From assembly GCA_040880305.1 (NCBI GenBank), contig JBBDIP010000049.1, forward strand, positions 1 through 64,000: 64,000 nucleotides of DNA. Reading direction: 5' to 3'. The stretch is from JBBDIP01 sp040880305. GTDB taxonomy: Bacteria; Bacillota; Sulfobacillia; Fermentithermobacillales; Fermentithermobacillaceae. The position numbers and the translations under genes are program-made. Under the pieces are notes generated by a model, which was not told the DNA's origin, did no database searches, and saw only the letters and a program-made list of their open reading frames with translations. This document shows, piece by piece, positions 51,605 to 60,639 of this stretch (the first letter of the stretch is position 1; each line of letters begins with the position of its first letter).

Positions 51605-51817
51605 CTATTCCTTCGGCTGGTCTTCGGTGGGGTTCAGGATCTCCTTGACCTTGCGCTCCGCGCGGTCCAGGACTCTCTCCAACTGCCTCGCCAGGCTTAT
51701 TCCTTCCTCAAACTTGCGAAGGGAATCCTCCAGCGAGAGTTCGCCGCTCTCCAGCGACTTGACGGTCTCCTCAAGCTTCTTCAGAGCCTTAGCGAACTCG
51801 AGGTCTTTGGCGGCCAT
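51605..51817 (-). CDS. xseB: Exodeoxyribonuclease VII small subunit
   Basis: 70 aa, coiled-coil helical. Family block LEETVKSLESGELSLEDSLRKFEEGI. It pairs with XseA. The ATG follows GGAGGGAAAGTG and overlaps the xseA stop; a GTG one codon earlier is equally possible. Confidence 0.95.
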   Translation of the reverse strand: MAAKDLEFAKALKKLEETVKSLESGELSLEDSLRKFEEGISLARQLERVLDRAERKVKEILNPTEDQPKE

Positions 51818-53040
51818 CACTTTCCCTCCTCAGGGGGTCTTGAGTCTTCGACCAGGCAACGCAACGAGCCCCTAAACAATGACACGTCCAACCGGGTGCC
51901 GGCCGGCGCATCCTTGTGGTCGCGAACTATCGCACCGTCCTCTGCCCTGCGGGCCAGGCTGAACCCTCTTGAGAGGATCTGTAGCGGGCTCAGGGCGTCA
52001 AGTGAGGACGCGACGTTGGCAAGCCCTGCGCGCGCCCTTTCCAGTAGTGCCTGGACGGCGTCTTCCAGGTCTTCGCGCAGGCGGACCAAAGACTCCCTGG
52101 ATGACACCAAGAACCAGTCTGGCCGCTCCAGCGCGGGCCTTTGGCGCAGGAGGCTCAGGGTTTGACGCAGCCCGCCAATCAGCGTGTAGACCTGATTGCG
52201 CATTCCTTCCTCAAAGGACTGGACTTCCTGCCGCAGATCGATAGCATTTGGCACTACCATCTCCGCGGCCTGTGAGGGAGTGGCTGCCCTCGCGTCGGCG
52301 ACCAAGTCGGCGACAGTGAAATCCCGCTCGTGTCCGACGGCCGAGACAACCGGTGCTCTGGACGAGTAGATGGCGCGGGCGACAACCTCGTCATTGAAGA
52401 CCCAGAGGTCCTCCTGAGAGCCTCCTCCTCTACCGACCACGATGACGTCTACCTCCGGCAGTTCATTGAGGGTGCGGATCCCGCGGGCGATGTCCTTGGC
52501 GGCCCCATCGCCCTGGACTTTGGTGTCGGCTACCGCGAAAGCAACGCCTGGATAGCGACGCCGGCCAACCGAGACTATGTCCTTTATCGCGGCGCCCCGG
52601 ATCGAGGTGACCAGGCCGATGGTGCGCGGGAAGGCAGGGAGAGGGCGTTTGCGCTCCTCGGCGAATAGCCCCTCCGCCTCCAGCCTCTGTTTGAGTCTCT
52701 CCAGAGCGGCGTAGAGAGCTCCGAGGCCGGACGGCTCCATGTAGGTCGCGTAGACCTGGTAGACACCATCCCGCTCAAACACGGAGACGTTGCCCGCGAC
52801 CAGGACTTCGGATCCATCAGTGGGGACAAAGGTGAGTCGCGCCGCGTCGGTCCTCCACATGACAGCCTTGACCGAGCACTTCTGGTCCTTGAGGGTGAAG
52901 TAAAGGTGCCCCTGATAGTTGCGGATATTGGCGATCTCGCCCCGGACCAGAACTTGCCGCAGGAGCTCGTCCTTCCAAAGGACGTCCTTGACGTAGGAGT
53001 TGAGCTGGCTGACTGTGAAGGCGCTATCGGATTGGAGCAT
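51817..53040 (-). CDS. xseA: Exodeoxyribonuclease VII large subunit
   Basis: 407 aa. N-terminal OB-fold (VSQLNSYVKDVLWKDELL, RGEIANIRNYQGHLYFTLKD) and the catalytic part with GRGGGSQEDLWVFNDE and SAVGHERDFTVADLVAD. It degrades single-stranded DNA from both ends. The ATG at 53040 has GAGGGGG at good spacing; two GTGs just upstream are alternatives. Confidence 0.95.
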   Translation of the reverse strand: MLQSDSAFTVSQLNSYVKDVLWKDELLRQVLVRGEIANIRNYQGHLYFTLKDQKCSVKAVMWRTDAARLTFVPTDGSEVLVAGNVSVFERDGVYQVYATYMEPSGLGALYAALERLKQRLEAEGLFAEERKRPLPAFPRTIGLVTSIRGAAIKDIVSVGRRRYPGVAFAVADTKVQGDGAAKDIARGIRTLNELPEVDVIVVGRGGGSQEDLWVFNDEVVARAIYSSRAPVVSAVGHERDFTVADLVADARAATPSQAAEMVVPNAIDLRQEVQSFEEGMRNQVYTLIGGLRQTLSLLRQRPALERPDWFLVSSRESLVRLREDLEDAVQALLERARAGLANVASSLDALSPLQILSRGFSLARRAEDGAIVRDHKDAPAGTRLDVSLFRGSLRCLVEDSRPPEEGK

Positions 53041-53072
53041 CACGAGCACCCCCTCTCATCCCCAAAATTCCA

Positions 53073-53103
53073 AGGATACCGGCCTTTGAGGGGCCGGTAT
53101 CCT
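53073..53103 (-). terminator. 12-bp perfect hairpin after nfnB
   Basis: AGGATACCGGCC (53073-53084), a 7-nt loop and its exact complement (53092-53103), 30 bp after the nfnB stop. On the minus strand TGGAATTTTGG follows, a poor U-tract. Probable terminator or RNA-stability element between nfnB and xseA. Confidence 0.55.
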
Positions 53104-53132
53104 ATCATGACTTGGCGGGGGCCGTAGCCTTG

Positions 53133-54530
53133 CTAGGCCCAGGTCTCCTGGTTGCCGTTGAGGTACTCGTCGATGTCCTTGGCAGCCGCCTTGCCGGCGC
53201 CCATGGCCAGGATGACAGTGGCGGACCCGGTGACAGCGTCGCCGCCAGCCCAGACCCTGGATTTGGTGGTGCGGCCGGCCTCGGTGGCTCTGAGCCCGCC
53301 CCAATCCTGGGCATCCAAGCCAGGGGTGGTGGTCGGGAGGATCGGGTTCGGCGTAGTGCCGAGGGCCATGATCACAATGTCGCAGTCCATGACGAACTCG
53401 GAGCCTGGGATGGCCACGGGACGCCTTCGCCCGGACTTGTCGGGCTCGCCCAGTTCCATCTTCACGCACTCAAGGCCGGTCACCCAGCCCTTTTCATCGC
53501 CGATCACGCGGATGGGGTTGGTCAGGAGATGCATCTCCACGCCTTCTTCCTCGGCGTTCTCCAACTCCTCCAGCCTTGCCGGCATCTCGGCGCGGCCCCT
53601 GCGGTACACGATGCATGCCTTTTCGGCGCCCAGCCTAAGGGCGCAACGTACCGAGTCCATCGCCACATTCCCTGCCCCAACGACCGCGACTCTCTTGCCG
53701 CGCTTCACGGGAGTGTCAAACTCGGGGAACAAGTAGGCCTTCATCAGGTTGATCCTGGTCAGCCACTCGTTGGCCGAGTAGACGCCGTTAAGGTTCTCGC
53801 CGGGGATGTGCATGAACATGGGGAGACCCGCGCCCGAACCGACGAAGACGGCCTGGTACCCATCGTCGAAGAGCTCGTCGATGGTGATGCTCCTGCCCAC
53901 GACCACGTCGGTCTCGATCTCGACTCCCAGCTGCCGCACGTAGTCTACTTCACGCCTCACAACGTCCTTGGGCAGACGAAACTCGGGTATGCCGTATATC
54001 AGCACGCCGCCCGCTGCGTGAAGCGACTCGAAGATTCTGACGCCGTAGCCCATCTTGGCCAGGTCGCCGGCGCAGGTAAGTCCCGCGGGGCCGGCGCCCA
54101 CGACGGCCACTTTCTTGCCGTTGGTCTGTGGCTTTTCGACCTTGCTGCTTCCGTGCAGAGCTTCCCAGTCGGCCGCGAACCGCTCGAGGCGGCCGACGGC
54201 GATGGGCTGGCCGGTCCTGAATAGGACGCACTTGATCTCGCACTGGTGTTCCTGGGGGCAGACCCTTCCGCAGACGGCGGGCAGGTTGTTGGTCTCTTTG
54301 ATGGTGTCTATGGCTGATTGAAAGTTCCTATCCTTAAGGTACTTGATGAAGTTGGGAATCTTGACTGCGACAGGGCATCCCGTCATGCAGAGCGGATTCT
54401 TGCACTGGAGGCAACGGGCGGCCTCTCCGATAGCCATTTCTTCAGTGTATCCCTGCGCGACTTGTTCGAAGTTGGTAGCCCTTTCCTTGGGGTCCTGCAT
54501 GGGCATTGCTGTCCTTTGCTTGACGGGCAT
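53133..54530 (-). CDS. nfnB: NfnB: NADPH-binding subunit of NADH-dependent ferredoxin:NADP oxidoreductase
   Basis: 465 aa, like the glutamate synthase small subunit. Cysteine blocks CLQCKNPLCMTGCP and CGRVCPQEHQCEIKC bind two 4Fe-4S clusters; VVGAGPAGLTCAGDLAK and VVGAGNVAMDSVRCALRLGA are dinucleotide sites. With NfnA it bifurcates electrons between NADPH, NAD and ferredoxin. No large glutamate synthase gene lies nearby, which supports Nfn. The ATG overlaps the nfnA stop. Confidence 0.9.
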   Translation of the reverse strand: MPVKQRTAMPMQDPKERATNFEQVAQGYTEEMAIGEAARCLQCKNPLCMTGCPVAVKIPNFIKYLKDRNFQSAIDTIKETNNLPAVCGRVCPQEHQCEIKCVLFRTGQPIAVGRLERFAADWEALHGSSKVEKPQTNGKKVAVVGAGPAGLTCAGDLAKMGYGVRIFESLHAAGGVLIYGIPEFRLPKDVVRREVDYVRQLGVEIETDVVVGRSITIDELFDDGYQAVFVGSGAGLPMFMHIPGENLNGVYSANEWLTRINLMKAYLFPEFDTPVKRGKRVAVVGAGNVAMDSVRCALRLGAEKACIVYRRGRAEMPARLEELENAEEEGVEMHLLTNPIRVIGDEKGWVTGLECVKMELGEPDKSGRRRPVAIPGSEFVMDCDIVIMALGTTPNPILPTTTPGLDAQDWGGLRATEAGRTTKSRVWAGGDAVTGSATVILAMGAGKAAAKDIDEYLNGNQETWA

Positions 54531-55366
54531 TAGTTGTCACCTCCACAGCTGGCGCAGCGCTCGTTGGCGATCTTCTCTTCGTCCCGGTACAAATTGGCCC
54601 GGCGCCACGCCTCCTGCCAGTCGACCTCATGTCCGTCGAACATGGGACCGTCAACGCAGCAAAACTTGGTCTTGCCGCCCACCGTGACGCGGCACGCGCC
54701 GCACATCCCGGTGCCGTCGACCATGATGGGGTTCATCGAAACCCAGGTCTTCAGCCCAAAAGGTTTGGTAACGTCGCAGACGGCCCTCATGGCGGGCATG
54801 GGCCCTATTGTGACGACCTCATCGACCTTTAGACCTTTCTCTATGAGCTCCTTGAGCTGGTTGGAAATATACCCGTGAAAACCGCGGCTGCCGTCGTCGG
54901 TGCAGATGAACACAGCATCTGAGCAGGCGCGCATTTGGTCTTCAAGGATGATGAGATCCTTGGAGCGGGCGCCTATGATTGAGATGACCTTGACTCCCCG
55001 CCTGTGCAATTCCTTGGCTTTGGGGAGGCAAGGAGCGACTCCGACTCCGCCGCCCGCGATCACGACGATGCCTTTTTCGGGCAGCTCTGCCGGGACACCC
55101 AGCGGTCCCACCAAGTTGAGGATGCAATCGCCGGCTTCGAGGCTGCCAAGAAGCCGTGTGCTGAACCCGACCTCCTGGAAGACCAGCGTGATGGTGCCAT
55201 TCTCCCGGTCGTAGTCGGCGAGGGTGAGAGGTATGCGCTCACCCTCCTCGCGGACGCGCAGGATAATGAACTGCCCAGGCTGGGCCTTGGCTGCCACGTA
55301 GGGGTTTCTTACGACGATCAGTTTGGTGACGGGGGTAAGGACCTGCTTCACGAGAATGTCGTTCAT
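54530..55366 (-). CDS. nfnA: NfnA: FAD/NAD-binding, 2Fe-2S subunit
   Basis: 278 aa of the dihydroorotate dehydrogenase electron-transfer-subunit type. FAD site RIPLTLADYD, NAD site VIAGGGVGVAPCLPKAK, C-terminal 2Fe-2S cysteines in MCGACRVTVGGKTKFCCVDGP. The ATG at 55366 follows GGAGG by 9 nt. The pair stands where folD lies in many relatives. Confidence 0.9.
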   Translation of the reverse strand: MNDILVKQVLTPVTKLIVVRNPYVAAKAQPGQFIILRVREEGERIPLTLADYDRENGTITLVFQEVGFSTRLLGSLEAGDCILNLVGPLGVPAELPEKGIVVIAGGGVGVAPCLPKAKELHRRGVKVISIIGARSKDLIILEDQMRACSDAVFICTDDGSRGFHGYISNQLKELIEKGLKVDEVVTIGPMPAMRAVCDVTKPFGLKTWVSMNPIMVDGTGMCGACRVTVGGKTKFCCVDGPMFDGHEVDWQEAWRRANLYRDEEKIANERCASCGGDN

Positions 55367-55445
55367 CCCATCTATCCTCCAGTTTCTTTTTAGAGAGCAC
55401 CGCCGCGAGATTGCTTGTCCAAGAGATACGGCGACACGTTTAATT

Positions 55446-55889
55446 TTACTCTTCTGAGGCTTTCTTGGCATGCCCCATTTCGCGGAAGACTGCTACTAGC
55501 ACCCCGTTGACGAACCTCGGCGACGCGTGGGTGGAGAACTCCTTTGAGAGCTCCAGAGCCTCGTCGATCACGACTTCGTCAGGGGTCTTACCGAGGTAGA
55601 TAGCCTCGGCCACCGCCAGCCTGAGTATGGAAAGGTCCACCCGGGGCATCCGGGGCAGGGGCCACCCTTGCGAGGCCTTAGCGAGGAGAGGATCTATCTC
55701 GCCCGCATGGGCGACCGCGGAGAGGAAAAGCTCCTTGGCGTAGTCAAAACGGGCGCTCCCCTCGAAGTAGCTCTCGACGACCTGGGCAAACACCACGTCA
55801 GGGGCGTCTTTGGAAATCTCCCAACAAAAAAGCGCCGATAGCGCCAGTATTCTGGCGTCGTGCCGTCTCATCTGCCCTGTTGTGATCAA
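55446..55889 (-). CDS. nusB: Transcription antitermination factor NusB
   Basis: 147 aa, all-helical. RRHDARILALSALFCWEIS near the start and the C-terminal LSKEFSTHASPRFVNGVLVAV are family blocks. It works with NusE in rRNA antitermination. A TTG at 55889 overlaps the DUF2273 stop (TTGA); an ATG six codons in (55871) gives the common family start. Confidence 0.92.
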   Translation of the reverse strand: MITTGQMRRHDARILALSALFCWEISKDAPDVVFAQVVESYFEGSARFDYAKELFLSAVAHAGEIDPLLAKASQGWPLPRMPRVDLSILRLAVAEAIYLGKTPDEVVIDEALELSKEFSTHASPRFVNGVLVAVFREMGHAKKASEE

Positions 55890-56131
55890 TGGAAATCGGG
55901 TCTTCCAGGAAGCTTCTCCTCCAGGAATTCCCTCAGGCCCTTCCCTTCGTCATCCATCCACTTGCCTATAGAATACCCAATTGTCGTAAGCAAAGAGACC
56001 ACCAGCGTCCTCCACAGCCCCAACCAGATCAGGCACACGCCCATGAGCAACCCCACGGTGGTGCCCAGCAGCCGTCCGGGGTGCTCCCGGAGGGTGCGGA
56101 GGATCCTGTCCCAGAAACCTTCCTGATCCAC
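55886..56131 (-). CDS. DUF2273 membrane protein
   Basis: 81 aa with hydrophobic segments around 22-40 and 42-60. DUF2273 proteins lie beside AmaP and Asp23 in Gram-positive bacteria and are thought to belong to the same envelope-stress unit. Followed by nusB with a 4-bp overlap. Confidence 0.85.
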   Translation of the reverse strand: MDQEGFWDRILRTLREHPGRLLGTTVGLLMGVCLIWLGLWRTLVVSLLTTIGYSIGKWMDDEGKGLREFLEEKLPGRPDFH

Positions 56132-56143
56132 TTCCGTCTCCCC

Positions 56144-56683
56144 CTAACGCCGGCCTTCCAGCGAGATGTCTGAGACCGACACCCTCACCGAATCAACAGT
56201 CACACCCACAATGTCGTGGACGTAGGAAGACGTGGCTTTTTGCACTTTGTCAGCAAGATCCGGCAGGTTGGCGTCCGACGCGACTTTTAGGTCAAGCGCC
56301 ACCTGAATGCCTGTCCCCAACGAGTTCAGCTGGACGTGGGTGCGGACTTCCCTCACTCCCGGCGTTCTGGAAGCTACGCGGGTGACCAGGCTCTTCACCG
56401 CGACCAGCGAGATGTTGACCTCGCCCATCCCGGTATTGTGGACCACTGCCTGGGCGGGCGCTCTCTTGAAACCGTAGTAGATGAAGCGGAGTCCGGCTAA
56501 GAAAATGAGGCCTGAGACGATACCGGTGGCTGTCCGCCCCGAGGGCATCCTGAGCGTGTCAATGATCAGGTCCACTGGGGCGTTCCATCCAAAAGAGGTA
56601 AGAACCACCATGAAGGAGACCACGGTGAGGGCCAACGCATAGAGGCTTAGGACCACTCTATCGACGATTCCCAAGAAAACCAC
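56144..56683 (-). CDS. amaP: Alkaline-shock membrane anchor AmaP
   Basis: 179 aa. Two membrane segments (about 8-28 and 53-70) followed by an Asp23-like domain with EVNISLVAVKSLVTRVA. AmaP holds Asp23 at the membrane in Staphylococcus. It lies 4 bp after the asp23 gene and 12 bp ahead of DUF2273. Confidence 0.88.
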   Translation of the reverse strand: MVFLGIVDRVVLSLYALALTVVSFMVVLTSFGWNAPVDLIIDTLRMPSGRTATGIVSGLIFLAGLRFIYYGFKRAPAQAVVHNTGMGEVNISLVAVKSLVTRVASRTPGVREVRTHVQLNSLGTGIQVALDLKVASDANLPDLADKVQKATSSYVHDIVGVTVDSVRVSVSDISLEGRR

Positions 56684-56687
56684 CCCG

Positions 56688-57071
56688 CTAAGAGTTTTGG
56701 TCGGATTCAGGCTTCGCCGCGTCTTGGAACGTCACGCCTTGGATGTGGATGTTGACCTGCGAAACCTTCAAATCGGTCATGCCCTCCACGGATTTCTTGA
56801 CGCTCTCCTGCACTTTGAAGGCCAACTCAGGGATTCTGGCGCCGTACTTGACTGCTAGGTAGAGATCCAGCGTGACGTCCTTATCGGCGGACGCGACTCT
56901 GACTCCTTTGGCGGTGTACTTCCTGCCCAGGATGGCCCCTCCGATGTCGCCCACGATATTCCCTGCCATTGCGGCGACTCCTTGGACCTGGGATGCAGCT
57001 ACGCTGGCTATTGCAGCAATGACGTCGTCGGATATCTTGACTTCCGAGCTCCCCGGGGTGTCTTCCGGCAC
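56688..57071 (-). CDS. Asp23/Gls24 family envelope stress protein
   Basis: 127 aa. Family blocks VKISDDVIAAIASVAASQVQG and DLYLAVKYGARIPELAFKVQ. Asp23-like proteins form membrane-bound filaments and respond to cell wall stress. First gene of the asp23-amaP-DUF2273-nusB-nfnA-nfnB group, after spoIIIAH. Confidence 0.92.
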   Translation of the reverse strand: MPEDTPGSSEVKISDDVIAAIASVAASQVQGVAAMAGNIVGDIGGAILGRKYTAKGVRVASADKDVTLDLYLAVKYGARIPELAFKVQESVKKSVEGMTDLKVSQVNIHIQGVTFQDAAKPESDQNS

Positions 57072-57199
57072 TATTTGGCCTCCTTGGAAAACCTTACGTT
57101 AACCATTATACAGATGGTTCCCAGGCAAACACAATGTCCACGGGGCGGAGGGTAGCCGGCTCCCGTGGGCATCGTGGATCGTGGGCGGTCACGACACGG

Positions 57200-57745
57200 T
57201 CAGGATGCCGGGATGACCGTGATCTTCTCCAAACTCAGGCGGGTGACCCTGCGCACGGTATCACCTATCTGCGCAACGGCCTTCTCATCCATGGACGAGG
57301 ACCTAACAACCACCGTGCACGCGTCGGACGACAGGAACGCAACGCTCTCGAAGCCCCGCGCCTTGAGCAGCCCCTCAATCTTGAGCTCCTTACCCATGGC
57401 GTCGACGATGGCCAGGTACTGCGCTCTGGCAGCGTCGCGCACATCCTTGCCGGCCTCCGTGTCGTCCATGACATGTTTCAGCATATCTACCTGCTCTTTT
57501 TCCGTCTTCTCCCGGTCCAGTTTGAACTCTATGAGGAAGTCCTCACCCGCTGTCGTGGCGCCTGCCCCCGTAGCGGCGGGGACTGAATCGGCTATCCCGG
57601 ACAGCACCATGGCGAAATCCTGCCACTTGGATATCACGTAGACCGCGAGAGCGGATACCAGCAAAACGAAGCACAGCAGACGCCACGACCGCAAAGGCCG
57701 GGCGTTAGGGGGAGCAGGTCTTTGCGCAAAGCCGGTGAGCTTCAT
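57200..57745 (-). CDS. spoIIIAH: Stage III sporulation protein AH
   Basis: 181 aa. Single membrane segment (about 22-40) then a YscJ/FliF-like ring-building domain (about 70-181) with FLIEFKLDREKTEKEQVDML. It is in the mother-cell membrane and binds SpoIIQ across the septum. Last gene of the spoIIIA operon. Confidence 0.94.
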   Translation of the reverse strand: MKLTGFAQRPAPPNARPLRSWRLLCFVLLVSALAVYVISKWQDFAMVLSGIADSVPAATGAGATTAGEDFLIEFKLDREKTEKEQVDMLKHVMDDTEAGKDVRDAARAQYLAIVDAMGKELKIEGLLKARGFESVAFLSSDACTVVVRSSSMDEKAVAQIGDTVRRVTRLSLEKITVIPAS

Positions 57746-57746
57746 C

Positions 57747-58295
57747 TCACCGTCCTCCTTTCATGGGTTCGACCTGGATTTTGTACATGGGTAGGTTCAA
57801 GAGCGTCTCAACCGCGCGGTAGATGTCCTGCTTGATCCGGGAGGACGACGCTCCTTCGGCGACCACGAGACACCCGCCCACCTTGACCGGGGCGACCCTC
57901 TCAACAAGCGGGGAATCCGCGGTGCCGAACCGGCCCGTAACAGGCTGCGACGACTCGCTTTCGGTCGTGTTCTCCCTGGTTTCACCCGTCGCCGTGGTCT
58001 CGACTGAGGAAGTCCTGGACTTGGTCACGTTACGGGCGTAGACGCTCTCGGGACCCATCTCCAATATGACCTTGACCTGGACCTTGCCGACACCCTTCAC
58101 AGCCGCGAGAGCTTCTTCGACCGCCTCGGATACCGCTTTCTCCTGCTCGGCCAGGCTGCCTCCCGTGAATTGCCCGGATTCCTGAGCAGGCTTGGGGTTC
58201 CCGTAAAACGTGCCAACCAGGAGGAGCGCGATCCCCAACGCCCCCAGGGCTGCTATCTTGAGGTATTGGGACTTCATTAGACCCGACAGACTCAT
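57747..58295 (-). CDS. spoIIIAG: Stage III sporulation protein AG
   Basis: 182 aa. One membrane segment (about 12-29) and the ring-building domain with KGVGKVQVKVILEMGPE and KVGGCLVVAEGA. The ATG at 58295 follows GGAGGTGAGG; longer readings overlap spoIIIAF. Forms the large SpoIIIA ring. Confidence 0.94.
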   Translation of the reverse strand: MSLSGLMKSQYLKIAALGALGIALLLVGTFYGNPKPAQESGQFTGGSLAEQEKAVSEAVEEALAAVKGVGKVQVKVILEMGPESVYARNVTKSRTSSVETTATGETRENTTESESSQPVTGRFGTADSPLVERVAPVKVGGCLVVAEGASSSRIKQDIYRAVETLLNLPMYKIQVEPMKGGR

Positions 58296-58321
58296 GGCCC
58301 TCACCTCCGACTCTCCTTGTT

Positions 58322-58783
58322 TCACTTGCCGACCACCACCCGGAGCCTGTCTTCTTGGATGCCCAGGTAAGCGGAAAGGCTCTCCACGAACGCGTGGAGC
58401 CGCTCCTCCTCCGGCTGCGATTTGAGGCGGACGAGCACCTCGGCCAGGGAAAACCCGGCGTCTTTGGTGGTCACCGAAACGGACTCGACGATTAGCCCGG
58501 CCTTCTGCCCGATCTCGGTGACGCGGCGCGCGGTCTCCTCGGCGTAGAACTTCCCCAGTGAGAACTGAACTGCAGCTGTCGCGCCGGAGTCCGGCTGCAT
58601 CAGGGCCGCCCTTGTCCCGGCAGACAAAAGACCGCCCAGCGGAGCCACGACGCAAAGCAGGAGCAGCATCTCGGCAACGAAGCGAGACTGCTTCTGCATT
58701 GATTTGGGGACGATGAGGAGAACCGTCGACGAGAAGATTGCCAGCAAGAAGATAGCCCTTGCCCAAACCTTCAGTGCCTCCAC
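58322..58783 (-). CDS. spoIIIAF: Stage III sporulation protein AF
   Basis: 153 aa. Two membrane segments (about 5-24 and 36-52) then a soluble ring-like domain. The GTG at 58783 follows GGGAGGCGG at 7 nt and gives the usual VEALKVWARAIFLLAIFS start. It belongs to the mother-cell-to-forespore feeding channel. Confidence 0.92.
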   Translation of the reverse strand: MEALKVWARAIFLLAIFSSTVLLIVPKSMQKQSRFVAEMLLLLCVVAPLGGLLSAGTRAALMQPDSGATAAVQFSLGKFYAEETARRVTEIGQKAGLIVESVSVTTKDAGFSLAEVLVRLKSQPEEERLHAFVESLSAYLGIQEDRLRVVVGK

Positions 58784-58797
58784 GTTACCGCCTCCCG

Positions 58798-59994
58798 TCA
58801 GAACGGCCTCACAGCATGCGCCACCAGCGACAAGCAGATGACGAAACAGAAACTGGTCACGAACAGGGCCGTGGCCACAGTCGCGACCCCATCCGACATG
58901 GACTTCAGCGACTTGCGTACATTGGCGCCGCACAAGGGGCCCAGCACGGCGGCCGACACCTTCCACACCGCAAGGCAGGAAAGCACCTGCAGGAAAGGCG
59001 AGAACACGCCTGCCAGCAGGGCGATGCTACCTATTATCCCTAGAGCCGCCCGCAGGCTGTAGGCAGACACGAAGAACATGTCCATCGTGTCGCCTATGGG
59101 CTTGCCGATCAGGGGGATGAAAGTGGAGGTCATGTACTTGGCGGTCCTAAAAGCCATGCCGTCGGCTAGCCCGGTCGCAGCCTTTTGCCCCACCACGGCC
59201 CCGACGAAACAGGCCATCAGAACCCCCGTACCCAGGAACGCTACCTGGCGCAGCATAGTGGCGATCCCCGAGGCCCTCTCGGCGTCGGTCAGATTCCCCG
59301 CCAGGTCCAGCGCTACCGACGTGTATATCATTGGGAACGCCACGTCGACCACAAAGACCGACACCAGCGTGCCCATGCCGAAGACAAGGGGATGGAGCAC
59401 GGACGCGGTGATAGGAGCGCCCGACACCAGCGATAGGCTGGTGAGCGCGGGGATGAAGGCGAAAAACGCCGTCCGGACCGTGTCCAGAGCGCCCCGCGCT
59501 ATTTGCAGGACTTCGTTGAAAGACATTATGGCCAGTGCTATCAGCGCAAGGTGGGACGCCCACAGCGCGATCTTGCTGGATCCGCCGGGGGCGATGGTCT
59601 CGGTGAGCACCTCAAGGCAGGCCATGACCACGCCAATCAGCATGATCCGTCCCAGCACTTTGGAGTTCACCAGCAGGTCAGCCGCCACGGACCTCCCGAA
59701 AGCCCCCGCGAGGGCGCGGAAGTCGAGGCCCTTCCCGGTGAAGATGCCTGTGAGTATATCGCGCCAGGACACTTCGCTGCCGCCGGATATCCGGCTGAAT
59801 ATGTCGTCGATGGGTTGGATCACTCCTGAATCCTCAAGCCTCTTGAGTGGGGCTTCGGTGAGACTGGATTCATCAGGACTCGCAGAAGGAGCTGCGAAAA
59901 TTGCGCCATCTGCCAGGAGCGCGAGCACGGCAAAAGCGGTCATAGCGGCCAGGAAAACCCTGCGCGTAGCGGCCGTCCGGCGCCTCACTCGCAT
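58798..59994 (-). CDS. spoIIIAE: Stage III sporulation protein AE
   Basis: 398 aa. A signal-like N-terminus (about 13-34) and about seven further membrane segments; blocks GSFIPLIGK-like STFIPLIGKPIGDTMD and PALTSLSLVSGAPITASVLHP. The large membrane component of the SpoIIIA channel. Confidence 0.94.
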   Translation of the reverse strand: MRVRRRTAATRRVFLAAMTAFAVLALLADGAIFAAPSASPDESSLTEAPLKRLEDSGVIQPIDDIFSRISGGSEVSWRDILTGIFTGKGLDFRALAGAFGRSVAADLLVNSKVLGRIMLIGVVMACLEVLTETIAPGGSSKIALWASHLALIALAIMSFNEVLQIARGALDTVRTAFFAFIPALTSLSLVSGAPITASVLHPLVFGMGTLVSVFVVDVAFPMIYTSVALDLAGNLTDAERASGIATMLRQVAFLGTGVLMACFVGAVVGQKAATGLADGMAFRTAKYMTSTFIPLIGKPIGDTMDMFFVSAYSLRAALGIIGSIALLAGVFSPFLQVLSCLAVWKVSAAVLGPLCGANVRKSLKSMSDGVATVATALFVTSFCFVICLSLVAHAVRPF

Positions 59995-60001
59995 CCCCCT
60001 C

Positions 60002-60397
60002 CTAGACCAACAGCGACCTTATGACGTTCAGAACCTCTTGCACTATGGGCAGCGCCGACACAAGTATCAGGACCTTCCCCGCCATCTCGACCCGGGTCGC
60101 GATGAGTTCCTCACCTGCGTCCCGGCAGATGGCTGCGCCGAAGTCGGCGACGTACGAGATCGCCAGCACCTTCAGGATGATCCCGAAGTAAAGGGGCTCC
60201 AGCCCGGACTCAGATGCCATGGTGCCGAACACTGACACGACCGAGGATATCCTGGGCAGAATCAGGAAGAACAAAAGGAGTCCCGACACCAGCGTGGCGC
60301 CAAGCGCCATCTCAGGCCTTTCCTTACGTAGCAGCAGGAGGATCAGGCTGGCGACGATGCCGAAGCCGGCGATCTGGAAGATATCCACTACCGGCAC
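60002..60397 (-). CDS. spoIIIAD: Stage III sporulation protein AD
   Basis: 131 aa, about four membrane segments. DIFQIAGFGIVASLILLLLRKERPEMA at the start and ISYVADFGAAICRDAGEELIA are family blocks. Resembles FliQ-like export parts. Follows spoIIIAC by 1 bp. Confidence 0.94.
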   Translation of the reverse strand: MPVVDIFQIAGFGIVASLILLLLRKERPEMALGATLVSGLLLFFLILPRISSVVSVFGTMASESGLEPLYFGIILKVLAISYVADFGAAICRDAGEELIATRVEMAGKVLILVSALPIVQEVLNVIRSLLV

Positions 60398-60398
60398 C

Positions 60399-60599
60399 TC
60401 ACGGCAGGAGGAAAGTGGCCTTCACGGCTGTAAAGAAATCCGAGACCAATCTGGTCACCATGGTGAGCACCACGATGATGCCGGTCAGGGTGATCAGCCA
60501 CGCGTACTCTTCCTTGCCGGCCTGTTTAATGACCGAATGGAGGACGGAAACGATGATCGCCATGCCGGCGATCTTGAATATGAGGTCTACGCTCAGCAT
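60399..60599 (-). CDS. spoIIIAC: Stage III sporulation protein AC
   Basis: 66 aa with two membrane segments (about 6-24 and 32-52); typical DLIFKIAGMAIIVSVLHSVIKQAGKEEYA start. Small FliQ-like subunit of the channel, just ahead of spoIIIAD. Confidence 0.94.
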   Translation of the reverse strand: MLSVDLIFKIAGMAIIVSVLHSVIKQAGKEEYAWLITLTGIIVVLTMVTRLVSDFFTAVKATFLLP

Positions 60600-60639
60600 G
60601 TGGACGAACCTCCCCCGCAGACACTAACCGCGCCGGACT

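Noticed and set aside
58296..58766. 157-residue extension of SpoIIIAG
   Set aside because: Frame-shifted shadow of spoIIIAF; the ATG at 58295 has a strong ribosome site.
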